Assembly (NCBI GenBank): GCA_963669155.1
Contig: OZ022589.1
Span: 434,001 to 498,000 of the forward strand
DNA from: Arbacia lixula
Lineage: Eukaryota; Echinodermata; Echinoidea; Arbacioida; Arbaciidae
Length of the DNA stretch: 64,000 nt
Reading direction: 5' to 3'
In this document: piece by piece, positions 12,310 to 23,779 of the stretch
Layout: every line of letters starts with the position of its first letter
How positions within the stretch are numbered: the first letter of the stretch is position 1
Translations under genes and position numbers: made by a program
The notes under the pieces: model-generated
Database searches by the model: none
The model's input: only the letters and a program-made list of their open reading frames with translations
What the model was told of the DNA's origin: nothing

Positions 12310-12520
12310 CTGGCTTCCGGCGCGGCGGCTCCAGCTCGATCCCCGGGCCCAACTGGCACTGCACTGGCCTATAGCCTGCTAGCTGCTTGACGCGTCCCAT
12401 CCCGGTCTCTACGGCGTACGCTAGCCCGGGCCCGAGCCGGGCGCGGCTGCACTAGTGTAGTACTAATGGCCGGTATGCCGCGGCCGGTATTTCGATCGGT
12501 GGCCCAGGCCAGCTGAGCTG
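12310..12520. other. GC-rich, CpG-containing block
   Basis: This block is far more GC-rich than its surroundings, with many CpGs and several self-complementary words (CCCGGG, GGCCGG, CCGCGG). It could be a CpG-island-like promoter or repeat-derived DNA. I see no first exon or TATA element that would settle it. Confidence 0.35.
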
Positions 12521-12529
12521 CATGCCAAG

Positions 12530-13175
12530 GATTTGTCGAACAAAATCATGTAGTAAAATGAAATTTTGCCGAATGAAATAATATTTTGCCGAATCAATAT
12601 TAGTCAAATAGAATGTTTTTTGAATGGAAACTATTTTTTCGAATTGAATTTTGTCAAATATAAGTATATCAAATGAGAAATTGTGGAATAAAATTTTGTC
12701 GAATGTGTCGAATGAATTTTGGTCGAATGAAATTTTGTGGAATGAAATTTTGTCGAATATATTTCTGACATCGCATGTATGGTACGCCAAATGTTTAGGT
12801 CAAATGGAATTGTATCGAATGAAATTGTGTCAAATATAATTTTGTCAAATATTTGTTTGGAATCTGATTTTTATCACAAATATATATATATATTTATATA
12901 TATATATATTTGTCTCATTGTCAAATGTATTTTTGTCGAATATATTTTTTGTCAAATATATTTTTTATCAAATATATATTTTTTTTGTCAAATATATTTT
13001 TGTCGAATATATTTTTGTCAAACATATTTTGTGTCAAATATATTTTTGTCAAATAGGATTTTGCCGAATATATCTTTTGTCAAACATATTTTGTGTCAAA
13101 TATATTTTTGTCAAATATAATTTTGCCATGTCAAATAGTTTTTTAGTTGGTGTCGAATATAAATATTTGATTCCC
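12530..13175 (+). repeat. Degenerate short-period array of TTTTGTCGAATAT-like units
   Basis: For about 640 bp the sequence repeats variants of TTTTGTCGAATGAAA and TTTTGTCAAATATAT at roughly 14-20 bp spacing, with CAAAT and CGAAT alternating. A TA-rich stretch interrupts it near 12880-12915. The left part is more diverged, the right part more regular. Open frames here are by-products of the repeat. Confidence 0.8.
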
Positions 13176-13399
13176 TTCTGGCGTGCCATAATCAAATGAC
13201 ATTGGATTATTCCTGAAGTTAGCTAAACTTCTCCCATACAAATTGTATGCTAAAAGCAAAACTAAGCAAAGAAATGAACACTTGTCCAACTGAGTCATTG
13301 GGATTGTGATTTAACCAGATGACATGTTATGCACACATCAGCAATGTTTACTACAAAGTCTTTGAACTATGACTGATGGTACAGCTGGTATGCAGCGTT

Positions 13400-13582
13400 A
13401 GCTCGGTCAGGGAAAAAAAAAATCATTCAAAATTTTCGGGGGGCTTCTTTTTGAGCACATGGCCGACTTGGCTACAATTTTACATTGTCTATGGGAATTT
13501 TGGGGGGCTCTTTTAACATTTTCCAGGGCTCTTTTAAGCATTTTGAGGGCAAAATCAGCCCGAGCCCTTGTTTTTTTTTTTT
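13400..13582. other. Repeat-like stretch downstream of MMTAG2 exon 3
   Basis: The stretch holds two similar GGGGGGCTTCTTTT / GGGGGGCTCTTTTAA segments and A- and T-runs at its edges. It looks like a mobile or dispersed repeat, but no boundaries could be fixed. Confidence 0.3.
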
Positions 13583-13624
13583 GTCCCTGGGTTCACTTCA
13601 CATAGTAACACTAAACATCTTTAC

Positions 13625-16600
13625 CTTCTTTTTCTTTTCTTTTTGGGGTGGACTTTCTGAGGAGCTGCTTCCCTTGTCTTTACTTCCTTCAGGTTCTAGC
13701 TGTGGTGGAGGAGGTGGCAGCATGGTGCGCTTGGGAGGAATCTTCTGCCCTCTGTAATCATCATCATATAAAAACAAAGAAATGAATATATCAAGAGATT
13801 TACAACATTGAGAAGTTTCTTCATATAATTAGTAGAATGCTAGCATTTTAATTAATTTAAGACTGCCTGATTTTTTAATATATAGATTATATTCTTAAAC
13901 CTTTCATGATAGCACAATAATAGCATTTTTTGTTGTTCTTCTTCTGTAATACACATTTTTTCTCTTTTCAATGACTATGTACACTGAATGTACATTTCTT
14001 GTAAGCTTTTTTGTTGTTGTATATCTATTAATATGTAATTTTGATATTGTATGACATACAATATAAAATAAATAAAGGCATTAGTTTCTGACTTACTGAT
14101 GATAGCACTGGGTGAAACAAAAAAATCAATACATTTCCAATAGAAGTCCAAAATCACTGGTAGAATTCCACAACACAGAGCCTACAATCAAAGCTTACAA
14201 GTACACTTTTAACTCACAAGGCTACCATGAGGGCTTCCTTCTCTGCCTGTCGCACGGCCTCCGCCTCCGTCATCTGGTCCTCACAGCCCTTCCTCTCCCT
14301 GTTGAACCACTGCAGATCTTTGCCCTCTTGCCATCGTCCCACCGGGGCCTTCAAGGAGTGACCTGCATGGATGACATAGTGTAGCGTTGGTAGGTCAGTG
14401 TCAGTGTCAGTGGGTGATGGTTGCACTTCCAAATTCTCTGCAAAAATGTCTTCAATTACTTGAAAATCTGCTTTTTTAAAGATTATCTTCCATGACAAAA
14501 CCTGCTTTCTCAGAAACTAACATCCTTGGGAGCATCTTCTGTAGGTCTGAGAACTTCAACATTCCATCTCTGTAATCTGATAGAGGTATCCATATGACCA
14601 GCAAAGACTAAGCAGAGTGCCTGAATTCTTACTTTTCACTGAATTCTTTTCCTGAATTCTTACTTTCACGAACAACAGGATTGTCATACTCCTGTGGAAG
14701 GTTCTATGCACTATCCTGACATTGAACATTTGCATGTTCATCGCACTGGTGTGGCCAAACAACTATCAAGTCTCAACCTGTCCAAACCCTGCGGACCGGA
14801 TGAAATTCCACCTAAGCTACTTAAGATTGTAGCTCTTCCGCTCTTGGATTCTTGTTTCAACAGAGCTACAATACAGGTACTGTTCCAACAGAATGGAAGT
14901 CTGCCTTGGTGACCCCCATTCACAAGTCGGGTGATAAGTGTGACCCAGGAAATTACAGACCAATTTCCCTGACTTGTATTTGCAGCAAGCTAATGGAACA
15001 CATAGTACTTAGTCACATCTCAAAGCATGTAGCTGCCAACGACATTCTGGTTGATGAACAACATGGGTTTAGGCAGAAATTATCCACCACTACCCAACTC
15101 ATCTGTGCAACCCATGACTGGGCACACACCTTACAATACAGAGAGAGGCCAGACGGATGTCATTTTTCTTGATCTCAAGAAAGCCTTTGATCGAGTACCT
15201 CACAGCCATCTGCAAACCAAGCTAGCATACTATGGCATCAAAGGAGACACTCTTAACTGGATCATGTCGCTACTCACCACCAGACAACAAGCAGTTGTTG
15301 TCCAGGGCTCACGGTCATCTTGGATGCCAGTAACCTCTGGAGTACCTCAAGGATCAGTGATTGGCCCAGCTCTCTTCTTGCTCTACATCAACGACATCTC
15401 TGCAAACATCCAGTCGAAGATGCGTCTCTTTGCTGATGACAGTGTGATATACCGAGATATCAACACAGCACATGATGTCTCCATCCTACAGCGAGATCTT
15501 CAAACCTTGTCAGACGTGTCAGCAAAGTGGCTTATGGCATTTAATGTCAAGAAGTGTGCTTCCCTCACTATTACTAGGAAGCGAGCTCCCATACAACACA
15601 GCTACAGGCTCTCCAATGGGGTAATAGCGAAGGTCGACCAAGGCTAGCAAGACCCTTGGGTTGCTGAGGAGAACTCTCTCACCTTGTTCTCTAAGGGCAA
15701 AATCAACTGCATATACATGGCCCTGGTTCAACCACAGCTTGAGTATGGTGCTGAAGCCTGGAATCCCCACACTTCTACAATGGCTGCAAGCCTGGAAAGG
15801 GTACAGAAGACCGCTGGTCGCTTTGTCACCCGCGACTATAGGAAATCCACTTCAGCCTCAGGACTTGTCTCAAAGTTGGGATGGGACCAGCTGCACACCG
15901 TGCTCTACTGAATACACCATCAACTTGTTAATATCCAGCTTCCTCACTTCATAATCCAAGCTCCATACATCAGTAGAAGGGATCATATACTCAAACATTT
16001 TTGTACCTGAAGCAACGATTGATTCATACAAATTCTCATATTATCCCCACACTATTCGCATCTGGAACCATCTACCAGCTACAGCGGTTACTGCCCCATC
16101 AATTGCTGTCTTCCAGGAGGCTGCCCTTCTTGTCATCAGAGGGTTAGAACCTCCTGAAGGTTCCAGGATGCTGTAAACCCTGGGAGCATGATTTAACTTG
16201 CACTTCACAATTTTTATTGTAAATAGAATCCCCCAAATTGCCTGCACCATCACCTACTGTCACAACACATCCCATCCCAGTTCAGCTTGGAAGAGCTGCT
16301 TAAGGGATTACTTCAAATCAAATGAACTCCACTCTTCATTTCAGCAAAACTTTTGGGAGATAAACATGATTTAAGAGAAGTATAACCTACAAAATCTCTA
16401 ACTGTATCTAGTCACACTAGGTTAAGTAATCTTAAAGTTAGGGTTTGTTACGGGACTTGACTGAGATATATCAATCAATCACGGATGGCTGATGAATGAT
16501 CGGCCAGTTTCTGCGTCCCTGACCCTGCAACTGAACTGCGACGGCCGATGACAGATGCCATGCATTGCAAGAGTGTTGATTCTACTAGTTCTAGTCATGT

Positions 16601-17094
16601 CTACTCTAGTCCCATTCAGCAGCCGAGCTTTGCAAGCTTTGCACTATTATATCAGCCATTGGCCCATTCCACGTAAATGTCACGCGATCGCGCGAGTCAC
16701 ACACCGCCCACGGATCATTCATGTCACACAGTTCGCAAACAAGGGTCAAGATCAAAACTGGGCAAATATTTGAGCTGAATCCATTACTCTATAAAGTATA
16801 TCAATCATCCATACCCTGACATGTGACTCGTAAGACACAGCATGAGTGACTCGCGTGACACAATATGGAATGATGGGCCTGGCCCTTGCTGTGTACACTG
16901 TGCAATGTACACGAAGCTAACATCATTATTAGCTAGTGGGACAATGTAATTCTTGACAAGGCAGAAAACAATTAAAATAATCAAACGTTCTACCACTTAC
17001 CAAGATAACATTCCCTGTCTTTATCACTTTTGACACTATCCCAAGTAAACTGGTCCTGTCCACCTCTGTTTCCTCCTCTTGGAACGTAGTACAT
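13625..17094 (-). CDS. MMTAG2: MMTAG2 homologue, 5' part, exons 1-3
   Basis: Three minus-strand exons join in frame. Exon 1 (17094-17001) encodes [18 protein letters not shown]. Exon 2 (14362-14218) encodes the core [18 protein letters not shown] and [15 protein letters not shown]. Exon 3 (13751-13625) begins LGQK and runs through a proline stretch to a lysine-rich tail. Donors are GTAAG, GTGAG and GTAAA; acceptors end CAG. The order RGGQDQF, YLG-SL-APVGRWQ, REAEREAL, LGYK matches human multiple-myeloma-tumour-associated protein 2 (C1orf35), a poorly characterised protein with an MMtag domain and a basic lysine-rich C-terminus. The gene is incomplete here: after exon 3 it either splices to exons not found at lower coordinates or reads through the donor to a nearby stop. 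It faces away from PSMD11. Intron 1 hosts an antisense LINE fragment. Confidence 0.85.
14655..16175 (+). pseudogene. LINE reverse-transcriptase fragment, 5'-truncated and broken
   Basis: Open frames in more than one register encode the reverse transcriptase of a non-LTR retrotransposon: [12 protein letters not shown], then [52 protein letters not shown] and the catalytic FADDS. The 3' part encodes the post-RT region ([13 protein letters not shown], then RIWNHLP). Frames shift near 14.86 and 15.1 kb, and a deletion seems to have removed part after about 15.64 kb. The endonuclease and ORF1 are missing. It lies antisense in MMTAG2 intron 1. The clade is uncertain (Jockey/CR1-like). Confidence 0.85.
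16176..17000. other. Rest of MMTAG2 intron 1, nothing recognised
   Basis: No coding or repeat signal was identified between the LINE fragment and MMTAG2 exon 1. Confidence 0.4.
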
Positions 17095-17519
17095 TTTGCA
17101 AATTTGTGACGATAAGTGTTGGATATGCTTCAAGCAAAATTTCACAGTCCTGTTCAAAATTGAGCTACTTTTGGCGACCAATAAGACTTCCGGTCCGCGA
17201 CCATTAAGACTTCCGTCGTCTGCTACGGGTGAGAACAATAGAATATGGTGCTACGGTGTCTTCAAAAAAGCAAATGAGAATTTAAAGCGTTAAGTGTAAA
17301 AATAAAGAGACAAGAAGTGGAATAAAAAATACATTACGTGGCACTTATGAGAAAAACGAAGCTGGATCATTTAAAGGATCTATGTATGTCTTTACTTGAT
17401 ATATAAAAAACGTAAAAACAATCTTTTACTTCCGTAGAGATGATGAACATGTGCGTGATATGCCTGTTTGAGCTCGGATTTTCTTGATAAATGATAAACC
17501 TTGGAAGATTTAATGAAAA

Positions 17520-19412
17520 TGGCCATAACTCTTCCAAAAATGTCGGGGCTTTTAAACCAATCGCATGACACTTTAACTAACTAATAAATAGTATGAGGTC
17601 AAAGCTGAATAGTTGCTCTTTATCCCCATATAGGTGCCATGTCGGAACTTTTTGATTGGGTCTTACTGTTGCAGTTTGAATTCAGGGTTAAAACCGGCAT
17701 ATTACGCACCGCATGCGTAGGATTTTCCGAAAATGGCCATAACTCTTTAAAAATGTAGGGGCTTTTAAACCCATTACATGACACTTTAACTAACTAATAA
17801 ATAGTATGAGGTCAAAGCTGAATAGTTGCTCTTTATCCCCATATAGGTGCCATGTCGGAACTTTTTGATTCAGTCTTACTGTTGCAGTTTGAAGTTTGGG
17901 CTCAAACCGACATATTACGCACGGCATTCACCAGAATTACCGAAAATGGCGATAACTCTCCCAAAAATGTCGGGGCTTTTAAACCTATCGCATGACACTT
18001 TAACTAGCTCGTTATTTATATGAGGTAAAAGCTGAATAACTGCTCTTTACCCCCATATAGGTCCCATGTCGGAACTTTTTGTCTGGGTCTTACTGTTTCA
18101 GTTTGAATATAGGGCTCAAACCGACATATTACGCACGGCATTCACCAGATTTACCGAAAATGGCCATAACACTTCCAAAAATGTCGCGGCTTTTAAACCT
18201 ATCGCATGACACTTTAACTAGCTCGTTATTTATATGAGGTAAAAGCTGAATAACTGCTCTTTACCCCCATATAGGTCCCATGTCGGAACTTTTTGTTTGG
18301 GTCTTACTGTTTCAGTTTGAATATAGGGCTCAAACCGACATATTACGCACGGCATTCACCAGATTTACCGAAAATGGCCATAACTCTTCCAAAAATGTCG
18401 GGGCTTTTAAACCCATCGCATGACACTTTAACTAACTAATAAATAGTATGAGGACAAAGCTGAATAGTTGCTCTTTATCCCCATATAAGTGCCATGTCGG
18501 AACTTTTTGATTGGGTCTTACTGTTGCAGTTTGAAGTTTGGGCTCAAACCGGCTTTTACGCACGGTATTCACCAGATTTACCGAAAATGGCCATAACTCT
18601 TCCAAAAATTTCGGGGCTTTTAAACCTATCGCATGACACTTTAACTAGCTTATGAGTTATATGAGGTCAAAGCTGAATAATTGTTCTTTACCCCCATATA
18701 GTTGCCATGTCGGAACTTTTTGATTTAATCTTGCTGTTGCCATTTGAATTCAGGGCTCAAACCGGCATATTACGCACCGCATGCGTAGGATTTACCGAAA
18801 ATGGCCATAACTCTTCCAACAATGTCGGGGCTTTTAAACCTATCGCATGACACTTTAACTAACTAATAAATAGTATGAGGTCAAAGCTGAATAGTTGCTC
18901 TTTATCACCATATAGGTGCCATGTCGGAACTTTTTGATTGGGTCTTACTGTTGCAGTTTGAATTCAGGGCTCAAACCGGCATATTACGCACCGCATGCGT
19001 AGGATTTACCGAAAATGGCCATAACTCTTCCAACAATGTCGGGGCTTTTAAACCCATCGCATGACACTTTAACTAACTAATAAATAGTATGAGGACAAAG
19101 CTGAATAGTTGCTCTTTATCCCCATATAAGTGCCATGTCGGAACTTTTTGATTCAGTCTTACTGTTGGAGTTTGAAGTTTGGGCTCAAACCGGCATTTCG
19201 GCCAATTTATGCACGGCATTATCAAAATTTTCCGAGAACGGCCATAACTCTTCCAAAAATGTCAGGGCTTTTAATCCCATCGCATGACACTTTAACTAAC
19301 TAATAAATAGTATGAGGTCAAAGCTGAATAGTTGCTCTTTATCACCATATAGGTGCCATGTCGGAACTTTTTGATTGGGTCTTACTGTTGCAGTTTGAAT
19401 TCAGGGTTTGAA
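17520..19412 (+). repeat. 214-bp tandem array, block 1 (forward)
   Basis: The landmark ATGTCGGAACTTTTTG recurs at intervals of 213-214 bp (17641, 17854, 18068, 18282, 18496, 18709, 18923, 19137), with one of about 223 bp to 19360, giving about nine units. Each unit also holds GCATGACACTTTAACTA and ACTGTTGCAGTTTGAA. Orientation flips abruptly at about 19412. Confidence 0.9.
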
Positions 19413-22116
19413 TTCCGTGCGTAATATGCCGGTCTGAGCCCTAAATTCAAATTGCAACAGTAAGACTAAATCAAAAAGTTCCGACATGGGACCTATATGG
19501 GGGTAAAGAGCAACTATTCAGCTTTGACCTCATGTAAATCATGAGCTAGTTAAAGTGTCATGCGATAGGTTTACAAGCCCCTACTTTTTTTGAAGGGTTA
19601 TGGCCATTTTCGGTAAATCTGGTGAATACCGTATGCCGGTTTGAGCCCAAACTTCAAACTGCAACAGTAAGACTGAATCAACAAGTTCCGACATGGCACC
19701 TATATGGGGGTAAAGAGCAATTATTCAGCTTTTACCTCAGATAAATCATGAGCTAGTTAAAGTGTCGTGCGATAGTTTTTAAGGCCCTGACATTTTTGGA
19801 AGAGTTTTGGCCATTTTCGGTAAATCTGGTGAATACCGTGCGTAATATGCCGGTTTGAGCCCTATATTCAAACTGCAACAGTAAGACTGAATCAAAAAGT
19901 TCCGACATGAGACCTATATGAGGGTAAAGAGCACTTATTCAGCTTTGACCTCATACTATTTATTAGCTAGTTAAAGTGTCATGCGATGGGTTTAAAAGCC
20001 CTGACATTTTTGGAAGAGGTATGGGCGTTCTCGGTAAATTCTGATAATGCCGTGCGTAAATTGGCCGAAATGCCGGTTTGAGCCCAAACTTCAAACTGCA
20101 ACAGTAAGACTGAATCAAAATGTTCCGACATGGCACCTATATGGGGGTAAAGAAAAAATATTCAGCTTTGACCTCATACTATTTACTAGTTAGTTAAAGT
20201 GTCATGCGATAGGTTTAAAAGCCCCGACATTGTTGGAAGAGTTATGGCCATTTTCGGTAAATCCTACGCATGCGGTGCGTAATATGCCAGTTTGAGCCCT
20301 AAATTCAAACTGCAACAGTAAGACTAAATCAAAAAGTTCCGACATGGGACCTATATGGGGGTAAAAAGCAACTACTCAGCTTTGACCTCATATAAATCAT
20401 GAGCTAGTTAAAGTGTCATGCGATACTTTTCAAAGCCCCGACATTTTCAGAAGAGTCATGGCCATTTTTGGTTAATTCTGATAATGCCGTGCGTAATATG
20501 CCGGTCTGAGCCCTAAATTCAAATTGCAACAGTAAGATTGAATCAAAAAGTTCCGACATGGGACCTATATGGGGGTAAAGAGAAACTATTCAGCTTTCAC
20601 CTAACATAAATCATGAGCTAGTTAAAGTGTCATGCAATAGTTTTTAAGGCCCCTACATTTTTCAAAGAGTTATGGCCGTTCTCGGTAAATTCTGATAATG
20701 CCGTGCGTAAATTGGCCGAGATGCCGGTTTGAGCCCAAACTTCAAACTGCAACAGTAAGACTGAATCAAAAAGTTCCGACATGGCACCTATATGGGGATA
20801 AAGAGCAACTATCCAGCTTTGACCTCATACTATTTATTAGTTAGTTAAAGTGTCATGCGATAGGTTTAGAAGCCCCTACTTTTTTGGAAGAATTATGGCA
20901 ATTTTCGGTATATCTTGTGAATACCGCGCGTTATATGCCGGTTTGAGCCCTCTATTTAAAGTGAAACAGTAAGACCCAATCAAAAAGTTCCGACATGGGA
21001 CCTATATGGGGATAAAGAGCAACTATTCAGCTTTGACCACATACTATTTATTAGTTAGTTAAAGTGTCATGCGATAGGTTTAGAAGCCCCTACATTTTTG
21101 GAAGAGTTATGGCAATTTTCGGTAAATCTTGTGAATACCGCGCGTCATATGCCGGTTTGAGCCCTATATTCAAACTGCAACAGTAAGATTGAATCAAAAA
21201 GTTCCGACATGGGACCTATATGGGGGTAAAGAGCAACTATTCAGCTTTCACCTAAAATAAATCATGAGCTAGTTAAAGTGTCATGCGATAGTTTTTAAGG
21301 CCCCTACATTTTTCAAAGAGTTATGGCCGTTCTCGGTAAATTCTGATAATGCCGTGCGTAAATTGGCCGAGATGCCGGTTTGAGCCCAAACTTCAAACTG
21401 CAACAGTAAGACTGAATCAAAAAGTTCCGACATGGGACCTATATGGGGATAAAGAGCAACTATTCAGCTTTGACCTCATACCATTTATTAGGTAGTTAAA
21501 GTGTCATGCGATAGGTTTAGAAGCCCCTACTTTTTTGGAAGAGTTATGGCAATTTTCGGTAAATCTGGTGAATGCCGTGCGTAATTCAAACTGCAACAGT
21601 AAGATTAAATCAAAAAGTTCCGACATGGGACTTATATGGGGGTAAAGAGCAACTATTCAGCTTTTACCTCATATAAATCATGAGCTAGTTAAAGTGTCAT
21701 GTGATAGTTTTTAAGGCCCCTACATTTTTTAAAGAGTTACGGCCATTTTCGGTAAATTAAAAAATTCAAACTGCAACAGTAAGATTGAATCAAAAAGTTC
21801 CGACATGGGACCTATATGGGGGTAAAGAGCAACTATTTAGCTTTGACCTCATACTATTTATTAGTTAGTTAAAGTGTCATGCGATAGTTTTTAAAGCCCC
21901 TATATTTTTGGAAGAGTTATGGCCATTTTCGGTAAATCTTGTGAATGCCGTGCGTAATTCAAACTGCAACAGTAAGATTAAATAAAAAAAGTTCCGACAT
22001 GGGACTTATATGGGGGTAAAGAGCAACTATTCAGCTTTTACCTCATATAAATCATGAGCTAGTTAAAGTGTTATGCGATAGTTTTTAAAGCCCCTACATT
22101 TTTGGAAGAATTACAC
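19413..22116 (-). repeat. 214-bp tandem array, block 2 (reverse)
   Basis: The same unit as block 1 in inverted orientation, about twelve copies, some shortened (near 21580 and 21760 the segment between units is partly deleted). It ends where a G-tract MITE is inserted. Confidence 0.9.
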
Positions 22117-22124
22117 GTGTTGCC

Positions 22125-22611
22125 CCCGGGGGGGGGGGGGGGGGGGGGCACTCACATACATTGCTGGTACGGGGACGTGCCGCTTTGAAGACCCCCTTTT
22201 TGAGACCTCGATATCCGTTCTTTAGATGCTCTATATCCTACGCATGGGGAAAGTTCCGCGAAAGTTCCGCTCCTTAGCCTCGCCGCTGTGCCCCTCCCTC
22301 CGTTCCCCAGACGGTCCGCGGCTTGCGTGCAGCTTGCTACGCTTCAACAGCAACCCGGCCGCCCGACCCGCCGGCCGAGCAAGCTGCAAGAAACCCCTGG
22401 CGTAAACACAACGCGTCGCACGTGCAGCGAGGATCGCTCTGTAGACCCTGTTTTTCACAATGCCGCGCGGTATATTTTTAGTTCCTAAGACCCCACATTT
22501 TACGCGGATTTTACCCTTGTAGTCAGTTCCTTAGACCCCCATTTCAGGGTTTCGTGAGGCACACCCCCAGCAAAATATAATTTGAGTGCCCCCCCCCCCC
22601 CCCCCCCCGGG
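22125..22611. mobile_element. MITE with poly-G/poly-C ends inserted in the foldback
   Basis: The ends are CCCGGG plus a G run leading to GCACTCA, and the inverted TGAGTGC plus a C run ending CCCGGG. GTGTTGCC flanks both sides (22117-22124 and 22612-22619), an 8-bp target duplication. The matching arm of the palindrome at about 23768-23785 has the uninterrupted site, CCCGTGTTGCCATTGTCC when complemented, which proves the insertion. The superfamily is perhaps hAT-like from the duplication length; no coding region. Confidence 0.8.
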
Positions 22612-22619
22612 GTGTTGCC

Positions 22620-23770
22620 ATTGTCCTTTTATATGTCGCGCGTAAATTGGCCCGGTATACTTGCGAAGACCGTGCGTAATATGGCGGTATGAGCCCTGGG
22701 TTCAAACTGAAGTAATAAGACCCAATAACAAAGTTCCAACATGCCACCTATATGAGAGTAAAGAGTAAATGTTCAGCTTTCATTTGATATCAGTTGTACA
22801 TTAGTGAAAGTGTCATTTGATAGTATTTACAGCCTCGACATCTTTCAAAATGTGGGTCAAATTTACGAACATGCACGTCCTACGAATTCCGTGCGTAAAT
22901 AGACCATTACGCAGGTATCAAATTTGGAACTGTAAGATTTTAACAAAACGTTCTGGCAAGTAATCTATATCAAAATAAAGAGGAAATCCTAAGCTTTCAT
23001 CTCATATAATTGTTATTCTTTTTACATGCCGTACAATTATCTTACAATCACTTTTATCTCCTTACAGAGATCGTGAAAATATTTTTTTCCTTTTGTGTTT
23101 GACCCTTCGGACACCATAATCCCCCCTTATTGGTCGCGGCTCATTTGCATACTATTGGTCGCCAGTTTCAAGGAGCGAAATTCTGTTCAAACATTTAAAA
23201 TAATTTCGCTCCTTGAAACTGGCGACCAATAGTATGCAAATGAGCCGCGACCAATAAGGGGGGATTATGGTGTCCGAAGGGTCAAACACAAAAGGAAAAA
23301 AATATTTTCACGATCTCTGTAAGGAGATAAAAGTGATTGTAAGATAATCGTACGGCATGTAAAAAGAATAACAATTATATGAGATGAAAGCTTAGGATTT
23401 CCTCTTTATTTTGATATAGATCGATTGCCAGAACGTTTTGTTATGATCTTACTGTTCCAAATTTGATACCTGCGTAATGGTCTATTTACGCAAGGAATTC
23501 GTTGGACGTGCATGTTCGTCAATTTGACCCACATTTTGAAAGATGTCGAGGCTGTAAAAACTATCAAATGACACTTTCACTAATGTAAAACTGATATCAA
23601 ATGAAAGCTGAACATGTACTCTTTTCTCTCATATAGGTGGCATGTTGGAACTTTGTTATTGGGTCTTATTACTTCAGTTTGAACCCAGGGCTCATACCGC
23701 CATATTACGCACGGTCTTCGCAAGTATACCGGGCAAATTTACGCGCGACATAAACAGGACAATGGCAACA
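22620..23770. repeat. Inner palindrome of the foldback, axis near 23192
   Basis: The arms 22620-23182 and 23202-23770 are near-perfect inverted copies, separated by 19 bases. At the axis AGTTTCAAGGAGCGAAATT faces its complement. Next to the axis each arm has GGCGACCAATAGTATGCAA followed by CGCGACCAATAAGG, resembling the outer termini of the element. Confidence 0.9.
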
Positions 23771-23779
23771 CGGGAAATT

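Noticed and set aside
12167-12400. A 77-codon minus-strand frame in the GC-rich block
   Set aside because: No family resemblance, no splice context; open mainly because of local GC content.
22231-22488. Two overlapping GC-rich open frames on opposite strands
   Set aside because: Both lie wholly inside the G-tract MITE and have no recognisable domain.
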